This document shows positions 29,072-37,703 of a stretch of DNA of 64,000 nucleotides, in pieces. Origin of the DNA: Betaproteobacteria bacterium HGW-Betaproteobacteria-11 (lineage in GTDB: Bacteria; Pseudomonadota; Gammaproteobacteria; Burkholderiales; Rhodocyclaceae). The stretch is from contig PHCV01000002.1 in NCBI GenBank assembly GCA_002842395.1, positions 62,001-126,000 of the forward strand. Reading direction: 5' to 3'. Both the position numbers and the translations under genes were made by a program. Under the pieces are notes generated by a model that saw nothing but the letters and a program-made list of their open reading frames with translations, made no database searches and was not told where the DNA came from. How positions within the stretch are numbered: the stretch's first letter is position 1; each line of letters begins with the position of its first letter.

Positions 29072-29851
29072 ATGCTGATCCATCCCCAGTTCGATCCCGT
29101 CGCCCTGCATCTTGGCCCGCTCGCCGTGCGCTGGTACGGATTGATGTATCTGGCCGGCTTCATTGCCTTCCTCGTCCTCGGCAAACGCCGCGCTCAAGCG
29201 CAGCCCTGGCACGGCATGACGGAGGCGGCGGTGGACGATCTGCTGTTCTACGGCGCGCTCGGCGTGGTGCTCGGCGGCCGGCTGGGGCAGGTGCTGTTTT
29301 ACGAACCGGGGTATTACCTCAGCCACCCCGGCGAGATTCTCGCCGTATGGAAAGGCGGCATGAGCTTTCACGGCGGGCTGCTCGGCGTGCTGCTGGCGAT
29401 GGCGCTGTGGGCGCGGAAAAACGGCAAGACGTTTTTTCAGGTCACCGACTTCATCGCCCCGCTGGTGCCGCTCGGCCTGATGGCCGGGCGCATCGGCAAC
29501 TTCATCAACGGCGAGCTGTGGGGGCGTGTCGCCAGCGCCGACTTTCCGCTGGCGATGATCTTCCCGCAGGTCGATGCCCTGCCGCGTCACCCTTCATCCT
29601 TGTATCAGGCGCTGGGCGAGGGGCTGCTGCTGTTTGTCATTCTCTGGTTGTATTCCGCCAGACAACGACCGCGCGGCGCGGTCTCGGGCGCCTTCCTGAT
29701 CGGCTACGGAATCTTCCGTTCGCTCGCCGAATTCTTCCGCGAACCCGACGCCGGCATCTTCGGCCAGTCCCACGTCATCAGCATGGGCCAGTGGCTCTCG
29801 CTGCCGATGATCGCCCTCGGGCTGTGGCTGCTGCTGCGCAGAAAAGAGTGA
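29072..29851 (+). CDS. lgt: Prolipoprotein diacylglyceryl transferase
   Basis: 259 residues, seven predicted transmembrane helices, start at the ATG at 29072. The Lgt signature is [15 protein letters not shown] (about 139-153), with essential Arg and Glu residues; [10 protein letters not shown] and SFHGGLLG are the other family motifs. It transfers diacylglycerol to lipoprotein lipobox cysteines. The family A copy at 29524-29548 begins inside the signature and encodes WGRVASADF. Confidence 0.97.
   Translation: MLIHPQFDPVALHLGPLAVRWYGLMYLAGFIAFLVLGKRRAQAQPWHGMTEAAVDDLLFYGALGVVLGGRLGQVLFYEPGYYLSHPGEILAVWKGGMSFHGGLLGVLLAMALWARKNGKTFFQVTDFIAPLVPLGLMAGRIGNFINGELWGRVASADFPLAMIFPQVDALPRHPSSLYQALGEGLLLFVILWLYSARQRPRGAVSGAFLIGYGIFRSLAEFFREPDAGIFGQSHVISMGQWLSLPMIALGLWLLLRRKE
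29524..29548 (-). repeat. Family A motif, copy 9 (inside lgt)
   Basis: On the minus strand GAAAGTCGGCGCTGGCGA then CACGC. Read by lgt as GRVASADF. From memory the E. coli protein reads WGRVDPNF here, one residue shorter. Confidence 0.85.
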
Positions 29852-29875
29852 CCTGAAACGACAGTGGTGCAGCTC

Positions 29876-30236
29876 CGTCATGCCGCACGCCGCGCCTTCC
29901 TCCGTCATGCCGGATGCCACCCCCTCCCTCGTCATTCCGGATGCCACCCTTTCCTTCGTCATTCCGGACGGGCCGTCAGGCCCGATCCGGAATCCAGTCG
30001 GTGGTTCCACGAAGCACCGAGGGACACTCCTGGGTTCCGGGGCACGCCCGGAATGACGGTGCGACTTCGTCATTCCCGCCCCCCCTTCGTCATTCCCGCG
30101 TACGCGGGAATCCAGGCGGTGGCTCCAAGGAGCACCGAGGTTCACTCTGGATTCCGGGTCCGTCACCCCGGACTCGATCCGGGGCCGGAATGACGGCCGC
30201 CTCCGTCATTCCCGCGCACGCGGGAATCCAGTAGGC
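29876..30236. repeat. Family B repeat cluster 4
   Basis: Fills the 392-bp gap between lgt and the GIY-YIG gene. At least six units with the outer GTCATTCC/GGAATGAC words and two spacers in reverse orientation. Several ORFs through it are repeat-coded and not credible. Confidence 0.92.
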
Positions 30237-30243
30237 TCACGGC

Positions 30244-30531
30244 ATGAAGCAGCCCTGTGTCTACATCCTTGCCAGTCGCAAAAATGGCACGCTCTACGTC
30301 GGCGTGACCTCGAATCTGGTGCAGCGCATCTGGCAGCACCAGAACGATTTGGCCGATGGTTTTACGAAAAAATACGGCGTGCATACGCTGGTCTGGTACG
30401 AAATCCACGAAACCATGGCATCGGCCATCAGTCGCGAGAAAACCATCAAAGGCTGGCGACGGGCCTGGAAGATAGAACTCATCGAAGCCGTCAATCCAGC
30501 CTGGCGGGATTTGTACGCGGAAATCATCTGA
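30244..30531 (+). CDS. GIY-YIG nuclease superfamily protein (UPF0213-like)
   Basis: 95 residues. The GIY-YIG core VYILASRKNGTLYVGVT (residues 6-22) and the following Arg in NLVQRIWQHQ are intact, as is the EKTIKGWRR segment of the UPF0213/YhbQ-like group. These are single-domain endonuclease-like proteins with unproven roles, possibly in DNA repair. It stands alone, with repeat clusters starting 6-8 bp from either end, so it may have moved together with, or act on, these repeats; that is speculation. Confidence 0.85.
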   Translation: MKQPCVYILASRKNGTLYVGVTSNLVQRIWQHQNDLADGFTKKYGVHTLVWYEIHETMASAISREKTIKGWRRAWKIELIEAVNPAWRDLYAEII

Positions 30532-30537
30532 AATTAC

Positions 30538-30785
30538 GCGGGATGCCAGGTCCGGAATGACAACCCCCTCCGTCATTCCCGCCTCCTCGTCATTCCCTCC
30601 CCCTCCGTCATTCCCGCGGCCTCGACACGCCCGGGACTCCGCTTCGCGGCGGGCGACGCGGGAATCCAGGCGGTGGTTGAGGCGGAGCACCGAGGTTCAC
30701 CCTGGATTCCGGGTCAAGCCCGGAATGACGGGAGGGGGGGGTTCCGGGTACGTCACCCCGGACTTGATCCGGGGCCGGAATGGCG
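30538..30785. repeat. Family B repeat cluster 5
   Basis: Between the GIY-YIG gene and purU. Includes units with the longer inverted element TCGACACGCCCGGGACTCCG with its partner CGGCGGGCG region, followed by a reverse spacer and two CCGG-rich hairpins. Confidence 0.9.
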
Positions 30786-30807
30786 GCGCGATGGACCTGG
30801 GCCGCCC

Positions 30808-31667
<860 letters not shown>

Positions 31668-31668
<1 letters not shown>

Positions 31669-32276
31669 CAGAGCGTAGCCGCGGCGGCGTCGATCGCGGC
31701 GCGCAATTCGACGTAGTTCATGGTCACCGGAAACTGCGGAAACTCGTCGATCACGTTCTGTGGCGGATGGAACAGGATGCCGGCGTGCGCCTCGCCCAGC
31801 ATCGCCGTGTCGTTGTAGGAATCACCGGCGGCGATGACCTTGAACTCGAGTTCCTTGAAGCGCCGCACCGATTCCTGCTTCTGGTTCGGCATGCGCAACC
31901 GGTAATTGACCAGAAAGCCCGCGGCATCGGCCTCCAGTTTGTGGCAGAACAGCGTCGGAAAACCCAGTTGCGCCATCAGCGGCATGGCGAATTCATAGAA
32001 GGTATCGGACAGGATAATGACCTGGAAATCGCGGCGCAAGGCATCGAGAAACGCCTTCGCCCCGCTCATCGGCCCCATCTCCGCAATCACTTTCTGGATA
32101 TCGGGCAAACCCAGCTTGTGCCGTTTCAGCAAATCGAGCCGATAACTCATCAACTTGTCATAATCCGGCTCGTCGCGGGTGGTGCGGCGCAACTCCGGAA
32201 TGCCGGTGCGGTTGGCGAACTCGATCCAGATTTCCGGGACCAGCACGCCTTCGAGATCGAGACAGACGAGTTGCAC
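31668..32276 (-). CDS. thrH: Phosphoserine phosphatase / homoserine phosphotransferase ThrH
   Basis: 202 residues from the GTG at 32276, which has GGAGG eight bases upstream; the longer open frame runs into family A and family B sequence and is rejected. HAD motif I is CLDLEGVL (nucleophile D6 after the GTG), with ILSDTFYEF, and AAGDSYND as motif IV. ThrH uses phosphoserine as donor to phosphorylate homoserine, or acts as a serine phosphatase (shown in Pseudomonas). Operon with purU. Confidence 0.92.
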
Positions 32277-32303
32277 GAAAAAACCTCCAACGTTGGCCAG
32301 CAC

Positions 32304-32331
32304 GAAAAGTCGGCGCTGGCGAAACGGCGAA
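32304..32331 (+). repeat. Family A motif, copy 10 (intergenic, upstream of thrH)
   Basis: GAAAAGTCGGCGCTGGCGA then AACGGCGA: the closest to consensus with an A-rich 5' end. It lies 28 bp before the thrH GTG, outside any gene, showing the motif is not tied to protein coding. Confidence 0.9.
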
Positions 32332-32343
32332 TTGTACCTGCCC

Positions 32344-32594
32344 CCGTCATTCCGGCCCCGGATCGAGTCCGGGGTGACGAAGGTTTTTACCGTCGTTCCG
32401 GGCTTGACCCGGCGCACCGTCATTCCGGCCCCGGATCAAGTCCGGGGTGACGGCCCCGGAATCCCCCCCGTCATTCCGGGCTTGACCCGGAATCCAGGGG
32501 TGGCCCTCGGTGCTCCGCCTCGACCACCGACTGGATTCCCGCGTCGCCCGCCGCGAAGCGGAGTCCCGGGCGTGTCGAGGCCGCGGGAATGACG
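32344..32594. repeat. Family B repeat cluster 6
   Basis: Fills the rest of the 339-bp gap between thrH and the pirin gene. Several CCCCGGATC(G/A)AGTCCGGGG hairpins, one forward spacer CCTCGGTGCTCCGCCTCG, and the GTCGCCCGCCGCGAAGCGGA variant hairpin. Confidence 0.92.
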
Positions 32595-32615
32595 CGGAGG
32601 GGCGGAAATGGCGTT

Positions 32616-33506
32616 TTAGGGCAAATGCCCCATCTTGCCGCTGCGGTAATCGGCCATCGCCTGGCGGATTTCCTCTTCGCTGTTCATGACGAACGGCCCG
32701 CTGCCGACGATCGGCTCGTCGAGCGGCGCACCGCTCAGCGCCAGTACCGTGGCCTGTTCGGCGCCATCGACGCGGATGCGTCGTCCCTCCCGGCCGAACA
32801 CGCCGACCTCGGCCGCGCCGAGGGTCGCCACGCCATTCACACGCACGGTGCCGGCGAGCACCACCAGCGCCGCCGTGTGCCCCTCGGCAAAGGCGAGATC
32901 GAGCGGCGCGGCGCCGTGCAGCCGCAGATCCCAGACCTGCAGCGGGGTGAAGGTTCGGGCCGGCCCCCGCACTCCGGCAAGCGCGCCGGCAATGACCCGC
33001 GCGCTGCCCTGCCCGTGCGGCAGCGGGACGACGGGAATCTGGCGGTTGAGGATGTTCTGGTACTGCGGCGGCGCCCCCTTGTCCCTGGCCGGCAGATTGA
33101 CCCAGAGCTGCACCATCTCGAAGCGGCCGCCCTGCCGCGCGAAATCGCGGCCATGAAACTCCTCATGCACCACGCCGGATCCCGCCGTCATCCACTGCAC
33201 GTCGCCCGGCCCGATCCGCCCGCCGCCGCCGGACGAATCCCGATGTTCGACCTCCCCCGCGTAAACGATGGTCACCGTCTCGAAGCCGCGATGCGGGTGC
33301 TCGCCGACGCCGAGCCGTTCAGCGGTCGGCGCAAACTCCACCGGCCCCGCGTAATCGAGGAGCAGGAACGGGCTGAGCGCCGTCCCCAGTTCGGGATAGG
33401 CGAACAGCGTCCGCACCGGAAATCCGTTGCCCACCCAGTGGCTGCCCGCGCTGCGCTGGATGCCGCGCAGCGCCTTGAGCGGCGGTTCCTCCCGGTCTTG
33501 CGGCAT
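32616..33506 (-). CDS. Pirin family protein
   Basis: 296 residues from the ATG at 33506, preceded by GGAGGAAAA. Bicupin fold: the N-terminal cupin carries HPHRGFETVTIVYAGEVEHRDS and the metal ligands His-His-His-Glu, and DVQWMTAGSGVVHEE is the pirin signature. Some pirins are quercetin dioxygenases and others regulators; the role here is not known. It is followed by the VOC gene across 97 bp. Confidence 0.9.
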   Translation of the reverse strand: MPQDREEPPLKALRGIQRSAGSHWVGNGFPVRTLFAYPELGTALSPFLLLDYAGPVEFAPTAERLGVGEHPHRGFETVTIVYAGEVEHRDSSGGGGRIGPGDVQWMTAGSGVVHEEFHGRDFARQGGRFEMVQLWVNLPARDKGAPPQYQNILNRQIPVVPLPHGQGSARVIAGALAGVRGPARTFTPLQVWDLRLHGAAPLDLAFAEGHTAALVVLAGTVRVNGVATLGAAEVGVFGREGRRIRVDGAEQATVLALSGAPLDEPIVGSGPFVMNSEEEIRQAMADYRSGKMGHLP

Positions 33507-33603
33507 GGATTTTCCTCCCTCGATGACGCCGATCCTACACCCGGCCGACAGCGCCGGCCACCACGGACTGCCCGCCGCCGGGCGCGCAAGCGGACGGCGA
33601 AGG

Positions 33604-34008
33604 CTATGACGGCGGGCCCTTGAGCTCGACCACATTGCCCTCCGGATCGGTGACATAGATCGACGGGCCGACGCCCTCCGCGCCGTAACGCGAAGCGAGC
33701 GGCCCGGCCGCGATGCCGTGCGCCGCCAGCTGGCGGCGAATCTCGTCCGCGTCGAACGGCTCCAGCCGCAAGCAGAAATGATCCAGGTTGCGCCCCTCCT
33801 TGCCCGGCGCCGCGCCACCGGCGCGGCCGATCCTGCCGGCGACCGATACCAGGTCGATCAGGGAACGGCCGGCACGCAACTGCACCAGACCACTGTCATC
33901 CACGCGACGCTCCACGCTGCATCCCAGTACGTCGCAGTAGAAGCGCAGCATGCGTTCGAGGTCGATCACACGGAGCACAAGATGATCGATTTCGCGGATC
34001 TGGATCAT
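33604..34008 (-). CDS. VOC (glyoxalase/dioxygenase fold) family protein
   Basis: 134 residues from the ATG at 34008, with GGGAG upstream. Two beta-alpha-beta-beta-beta modules; metal-type ligands are His in EIDHLVLRV and LDHFCLRL and Glu in GNVVELKG. It resembles the small STM3117-like lactoylglutathione-lyase-type proteins. Substrate unknown. Confidence 0.85.
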   Translation of the reverse strand: MIQIREIDHLVLRVIDLERMLRFYCDVLGCSVERRVDDSGLVQLRAGRSLIDLVSVAGRIGRAGGAAPGKEGRNLDHFCLRLEPFDADEIRRQLAAHGIAAGPLASRYGAEGVGPSIYVTDPEGNVVELKGPPS

Positions 34009-34097
34009 GGTCACTCCCGTGAAAAATTGTCCCGCAGACCCCGGTTGGACGCACCCGCCGGCGAAAGGTTCGGCGCTAAAGTCGGTGCTCGTGCGGC

Positions 34098-34419
34098 GCA
34101 CCGTCTGGATTCCGGATCGTCCCCGGATCAAGTCCGGGGCCGTCCGGAATGACGAGGGTGACACCATCATTCCGGGCTTGACCCCTTCTCGCCGTCATTC
34201 CGGGCTTGACCCGGAATCCAGGAATGGCCCTCGGTGCTCCGCCTCGACCACCGACTGGATTCCCGCGTTCGCGGGAATGACGAGGGGGAAGGCGGGAATG
34301 ACGGAGGCGGCCGTCGTTCCGGCCCCGGATCGAGTCCGGGGTGACGGACCCGGAATCCCCCCCCGTCATTCCGGGCTTGACCCGGAATCCAGAAGCGAAC
34401 CTCGGTGCTCCGCCTCTCG
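34098..34419. repeat. Family B repeat cluster 7
   Basis: Between the VOC gene and the first toxin-antitoxin module. Six or more hairpin units, two forward spacers. A degenerate family A-like stretch (AAAGTCGGTGCTC) lies just before it at 34078. The rest of this 482-bp gap is the promoter region of the antitoxin gene. Confidence 0.92.
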
Positions 34420-34425
34420 ATAGAG

Positions 34426-34454
34426 GTGACAAAATGACGCCGCCAATCTATACT
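34426..34454 (+). promoter_or_regulatory. Promoter of the DUF1778-GNAT module
   Basis: -35 GTGACA (34426-34431), 17 bp, -10 TATACT (34449-34454). A dyad CCTCT-CGAT-AGAGG (34413-34426) touches the -35 and could be an operator. Confidence 0.65.
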
Positions 34455-34490
34455 CGGCACATTGAAAAATTGCTTGACACGGAGGTTGCC

Positions 34491-34793
34491 ATGCTTGCTC
34501 AAACCGGAAAGCGAATCACAACCAGGATCACTAGTCACGTGCAGGATAAGCTGCAAATGGCGGCCGACCTTGTGGGTGCCACGATGAATCAGTTTGTCGT
34601 GCAGGCCGCCCTGGAAAAAGCGGAAAAGATCATCGAGAGCGAATCCACGATTGTCCTGACACGCAAGGAATCGTTGAGACTGCTCGAACTGATCGAAAAT
34701 CCGCCGCCCAGAAACGAAAAATTCATTCAGGCAATGACTCGATACCAGGAAATAAAGAACAATGGTCTTCCTGCCGCTAAACAGCCAGCATGA
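34491..34793 (+). CDS. DUF1778 ribbon-helix-helix antitoxin
   Basis: 100 residues from the ATG at 34491, which has a strong GGAGG; the frame upstream is repeat. KRITTRITSHVQDKLQMAADLVGATMNQFVVQAAL is the RHH/DUF1778 core (TacA/AtaR type), and the C-terminal tail after residue 60 would wrap the toxin. It should repress its own promoter and neutralise the acetyltransferase toxin that follows with a 32-bp overlap. Codon use and base composition are more AT-rich than neighbouring housekeeping genes, suggesting transfer. Confidence 0.9.
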   Translation: MLAQTGKRITTRITSHVQDKLQMAADLVGATMNQFVVQAALEKAEKIIESESTIVLTRKESLRLLELIENPPPRNEKFIQAMTRYQEIKNNGLPAAKQPA

Positions 34794-35229
34794 CCGGAAG
34801 GGCTTTGATTGCGGTGATGCCGATCTGAACCAGTGGTTCTCGCAAATAGCCAGGCAGCACAAGGACAGAAGAATATCCTCGACCTTTGTGGTCGTGACGG
34901 ACAACGCGAGCGCGGAAGTGCTTGGGTATTACGCGATCACGATTGCCGAACTGATAAGCGCCGATCTCCCCGTGCACTATCGAAAGCGGTTGCCTGAAAC
35001 GGTGCCCGCATTTCGGTTGGGACGATTGGCGGTTTCAGTCAACCATAAAGGACGGAGAATTGGCGAATCATTGCTGTTCGACGCCATGGATCGAATAGCG
35101 CGTATTTCACGGGAGGTTGGCGGAGTCGGCATCGTGGTCAACGCAAAACCGGCAGCCATCGACTTTTACAAGCAGTACGGCTTCGAGCAAATGCTGGATC
35201 ATCCGCTCAATCTGTTCTTGCCGGTTTAA
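34762..35229 (+). CDS. GNAT acetyltransferase toxin (TacT/AtaT-like)
   Basis: 155 residues. GNAT motif A is LGRLAVSVNHKGRRIGESLLFDA, with the acetyl-CoA pyrophosphate loop HKGRRIGE; the C-terminal FYKQYGFEQM holds the conserved Tyr. The N-terminal FDCGDADLNQWFSQIARQHKDRR segment is characteristic of TacT-type toxins, which acetylate aminoacyl-tRNA and stop translation. The paired antitoxin gene overlaps its start. AT-richer than the chromosome. Confidence 0.92.
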   Translation: MVFLPLNSQHDRKGFDCGDADLNQWFSQIARQHKDRRISSTFVVVTDNASAEVLGYYAITIAELISADLPVHYRKRLPETVPAFRLGRLAVSVNHKGRRIGESLLFDAMDRIARISREVGGVGIVVNAKPAAIDFYKQYGFEQMLDHPLNLFLPV

Positions 35230-35665
35230 CACCCCGGCCCCGGATCGCGTCCGGGGTGACGGACCCGGAATCCCCCCCCGTCATTCCGGGCTTGACCCGG
35301 AATCCAGGGATGGCCCTCGGCACTCCGCCTCGACCACCGACTGGATTCCCGCGTCGCCCGCCGCGAAGCGGAGTCCCGGGCGTGTCGAGGCCGCGGGAAT
35401 GACGAAGGGGAGGGCGGGAATGACGAGGGAGGCGCATCGTCATTCCGGCCCTGGCCCTGCGCATCCGTCATTCCGGCCCCGGATCGAGTCCGGGGTGACG
35501 GACCCGGAATCCCCCCCGTCATTCCGGGCTTGACCCGGAATCCAGGGGTGAACCTCGGTGCTCCGCCTCGACCACCGACTGGATTCCCGCGTCGCCCGCC
35601 GCGAAGCGGAGTCCCGGGCGTGTCGAGGCCGCGGGAATGACGAAGGGGAGGGTGGGAATGAGACT
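35228..35665. repeat. Family B repeat cluster 8
   Basis: The longest cluster, filling the gap from the GNAT stop to the PemK-like gene. Two nearly identical tandem blocks (spacers at about 35312 and 35554), each followed by the GTCGCCCGCCGCGAAGCGGA hairpin; recent duplication is likely. Confidence 0.93.
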
Positions 35666-35684
35666 CCGGGGACTGCCGATTCGC

Positions 35685-36011
35685 CTACCTGGGCATCCCC
35701 AAATGGACCAGAATGGCCTCTTCGACCGCCCGCATGTCCGCCTTGGACAAGGTTCCAAGCAGGCCCTTCAACCGTGCCTTATCCGCCGCCATGAGCTGAT
35801 CGGCCATCGCCTTCCCCGGTTTGCCGGCGACCGTCACCCGCGCCTCGCCCGGATACTGGCAGTCTGTATTGCCGGTGAGAGGCACCACGACAACCCGCGC
35901 AAGGTTCCGGTTCGCCGCGTCGTTGCTGACGATGACCGCCGGCCGGGTCTTGCGAATCTCGCTACCGATCGCGGGGTCGAACTCCACCCACCAGATTTCA
36001 GCGCGCTTCAT
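35685..36011 (-). CDS. MazF/PemK-family endoribonuclease toxin
   Basis: 108 residues from the ATG at 36011. KRAEIWWVEFDPAIGSEIRKTRPAVIVSND is the classical MazF opening, with the catalytic Arg and the later Thr/Ser of VVPLTGN. It should cleave mRNA at short motifs. It overlaps the upstream antitoxin gene by 14 bp. The stop is 20 bp from repeat cluster 8. Confidence 0.92.
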   Translation of the reverse strand: MKRAEIWWVEFDPAIGSEIRKTRPAVIVSNDAANRNLARVVVVPLTGNTDCQYPGEARVTVAGKPGKAMADQLMAADKARLKGLLGTLSKADMRAVEEAILVHLGMPR

Positions 36012-36228
36012 CGGCCATGTCTTTTGCCAGCGCGTTGCACCAGGCCATGGCTTCGGCCTCGCGCTCCTTGTCGGCAGCCATGGCCCGGTAGCCTTCATCC
36101 AGCGCGGCGCCCAGAACATGCGGCCTGAGCAGATCCTCGATGAACTGGCTCATGCGCCGCTTGCCAATCGTCCGATACAACCCTTCGTACACTGCCTCAT
36201 CGAGCGAGATGGTCATTTTCTTGTGCAT
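35998..36228 (-). CDS. Antitoxin of the MazF-like module (ribbon-helix-helix type)
   Basis: 76 residues. KMTISLDEAVYEGLYRTIGKRRMSQFIEDLLRPH has the strand-helix-helix pattern of an RHH repressor, and the Glu/Ala-rich tail would bind the toxin. A strong ribosome site AAAGGAG precedes the ATG. It is cognate to the PemK-like toxin gene whose start it overlaps. Confidence 0.88.
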   Translation of the reverse strand: MHKKMTISLDEAVYEGLYRTIGKRRMSQFIEDLLRPHVLGAALDEGYRAMAADKEREAEAMAWCNALAKDMADEAR

Positions 36229-36305
36229 GGCAATCTCCTTTAGACTTCTTACGTATTACAACTGTATCACGAGATCATTGCGACACGCGCGCCCCGAACT
36301 CACGC

Positions 36306-36655
36306 CCTCCGTCATTCCGGGCTTGACCCCGCGCACCGTCATTCCGGGCTTGACCCGGAATCCAGGGGTGGCCCTCGGTGCCTCGTGGAGCCACCGACTG
36401 GATTCCCGCGTGCGCGGGAATGACGAAGGGAAGGGCGGGAATGACGAAGGCGCACCGTCATTCCGGGCTTGACCCGGAATCCAGGGGTGACCCTCGGTGC
36501 TCCGCCTCGACCCCCGACTGGATTCCCGCCTCGCCCGCCGCGAAGCGGAGCCCCGGGCGTGTCGAGACCGCCGGAATGACGACCCTATCCTCGTCACCCC
36601 GGACTTGATCCGGGGCCGGAATGACGAGGAGGGGGCGGGATTGACGAGGGAAGGC
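36306..36655. repeat. Family B repeat cluster 9
   Basis: Between two toxin-antitoxin modules. Two forward spacers, the GCGTGCGC variant hairpin and the CGCCCGCCGCGAAGCGGA variant. Its right end (36594-36655) is translated as the tail of the HigA-like antitoxin. Confidence 0.92.
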
Positions 36656-36950
36656 TTGATTTTGCGGACGTGGCGTGCAGCTCGATGCCAAGGGCGCGGA
36701 TAACCTTCAGCACGGTCGACAGCTCGGGATTGCCCGTGGCCGAGAGCGCGCGATAAAGACCCTCGCGCGTGAGGCCGGTATCGCGGGCAAGCTGCGTCAT
36801 GCCACGAGCCCTGGCGATGTCATTCAGCGCGGCGCGGAGCAGGCTGCCGTCGCCCGGGTCTTCTTCCAGGCAGGCGTCGAGGTAAAGCGCGACGTCTTCT
36901 TCGCTTTCGAGGTAGTCCGCTGCATCCCAACGGGTAAATTTCTTTGTCAT
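36594..36950 (-). CDS. HigA/COG3636-type addiction-module antidote with a repeat-encoded tail
   Basis: 118 residues from the ATG at 36950. The first 97 match the COG3636 antidotes: RWDAADYLESEEDVALYLDACLEE, then a Xre-type helix-turn-helix (MTQLARDTGLTREGLYRALS) and NPELSTVLKVIRALGIEL. The last 21 residues, from SSLPSSIPPPPRH on, are read from family B sequence, so a repeat has replaced the native end and supplies the stop. The toxin gene lies 2 bp upstream, the toxin-first order of HigBA. Confidence 0.88.
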   Translation of the reverse strand: MTKKFTRWDAADYLESEEDVALYLDACLEEDPGDGSLLRAALNDIARARGMTQLARDTGLTREGLYRALSATGNPELSTVLKVIRALGIELHATSAKSSLPSSIPPPPRHSGPGSSPG

Positions 36951-36952
36951 AT

Positions 36953-37252
36953 TCAGTCCTTCCATTCCTTGGCGATCTCGATCGCCGCTCTGATGTCAGC
37001 TTGTTGCGTACTTTTGTCGCCGCCCGCCAGCAACAGCACCCAAACCGAACCGCGCTGCATGAAGTAGAGGCGATAGCCCGGGCCGTAGTCGATACGCATC
37101 TCGCTTACCCCATCGCGCACCGGCTTCGCATCACCGAAGTTGCCGGATTCCTCGATGCGACGGATTCTGGCATTGATGCGAGCCTGAGCCTGCCGGTCTT
37201 TCAGTTTGCGAAACCATCGCTCATAGGAGGCGCTCTTGTAGATTTCACGCAT
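36953..37252 (-). CDS. RelE/ParE (HigB, COG3657) addiction-module toxin
   Basis: 99 residues from the ATG at 37252 (an in-frame ATG at 37270 would add six). YERWFRKLKDRQAQARINARIRRIEESGNFGDAKPVRDGVSEMR and YGPGYRLYFMQRGS are the COG3657 signature. It is expected to be a ribosome-dependent mRNA interferase. A promoter whose -10 ends seven bases before the 37252 ATG suggests a leaderless or very short leader message. Confidence 0.9.
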   Translation of the reverse strand: MREIYKSASYERWFRKLKDRQAQARINARIRRIEESGNFGDAKPVRDGVSEMRIDYGPGYRLYFMQRGSVWVLLLAGGDKSTQQADIRAAIEIAKEWKD

Positions 37253-37258
37253 GGGTAA

Positions 37259-37287
37259 ATTGTAATTCATGGATTACAGTAATTCAA
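37259..37287 (-). promoter_or_regulatory. Promoter and operator of the HigBA-like module
   Basis: Minus strand: -35 TTGAAT (37282-37287), 17 bp, -10 TACAAT (37259-37264). A dyad GTAAT-TCATGG-ATTAC (37262-37277) and a second GTAATTC overlap both elements, fitting autorepression. Confidence 0.7.
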
Positions 37288-37338
37288 GGGCCGTCAGGCG
37301 TCATGCGCTGCGGCCTGGCTGCCCTCGGGCGAAGGAGC

Positions 37339-37630
37339 CGTCATTCCGACCCCGGATCGAGTCCGGGGTGACGGGGTTTCAGCGTCGTTCCGGCGAAAGC
37401 CGGAATCCAGGGATGGCCCTCGGTGCTTCGCCTCAACCACCGTCTGGATTCCCGCTTTCGCGGGAATGACGAAGGGGAGGGCGGGAATGGCGAAGGGGAG
37501 GGAGGGAATGACGAAGGGGGGCGTCATTCCGGGCTTGACCCGGAATCCAGAGTGAACCTCGGTGCCCCGCCTCGACCACCGACTGGATTCCCGCTTTCGC
37601 GGGAATGACGGGGAGGCGGCGGTCATTCGG
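37339..37630. repeat. Family B repeat cluster 10
   Basis: Fills the gap between the HigBA-like promoter and the porin terminator; uses the variant hairpins CCGGCGAAAGCCGG and CCCGCTTTCGCGGG, and two forward spacers. Confidence 0.92.
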
Positions 37631-37643
37631 ACGGTGAACGAAA

Positions 37644-37674
37644 AACGGGCGCCCCCTTGTGAGGGGCGCCCGTT
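37644..37674 (-). terminator. Terminator of the porin gene
   Basis: Stem GGGCGCCCC with GGGGCGCCC-type partner around a 6-base loop, followed on the minus strand by five T. Confidence 0.9.
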
Positions 37675-37703
37675 CTAACTTCGGACTCTGGAGTTACGCC
37701 AGA

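Noticed and set aside
29594-30166. Open frames with words such as HSGLDPESR or VIPAHAGIQ in the repeat clusters
   Set aside because: They are translations of family B repeats, recur in every cluster and have no ribosome sites; often misannotated as hypothetical proteins.
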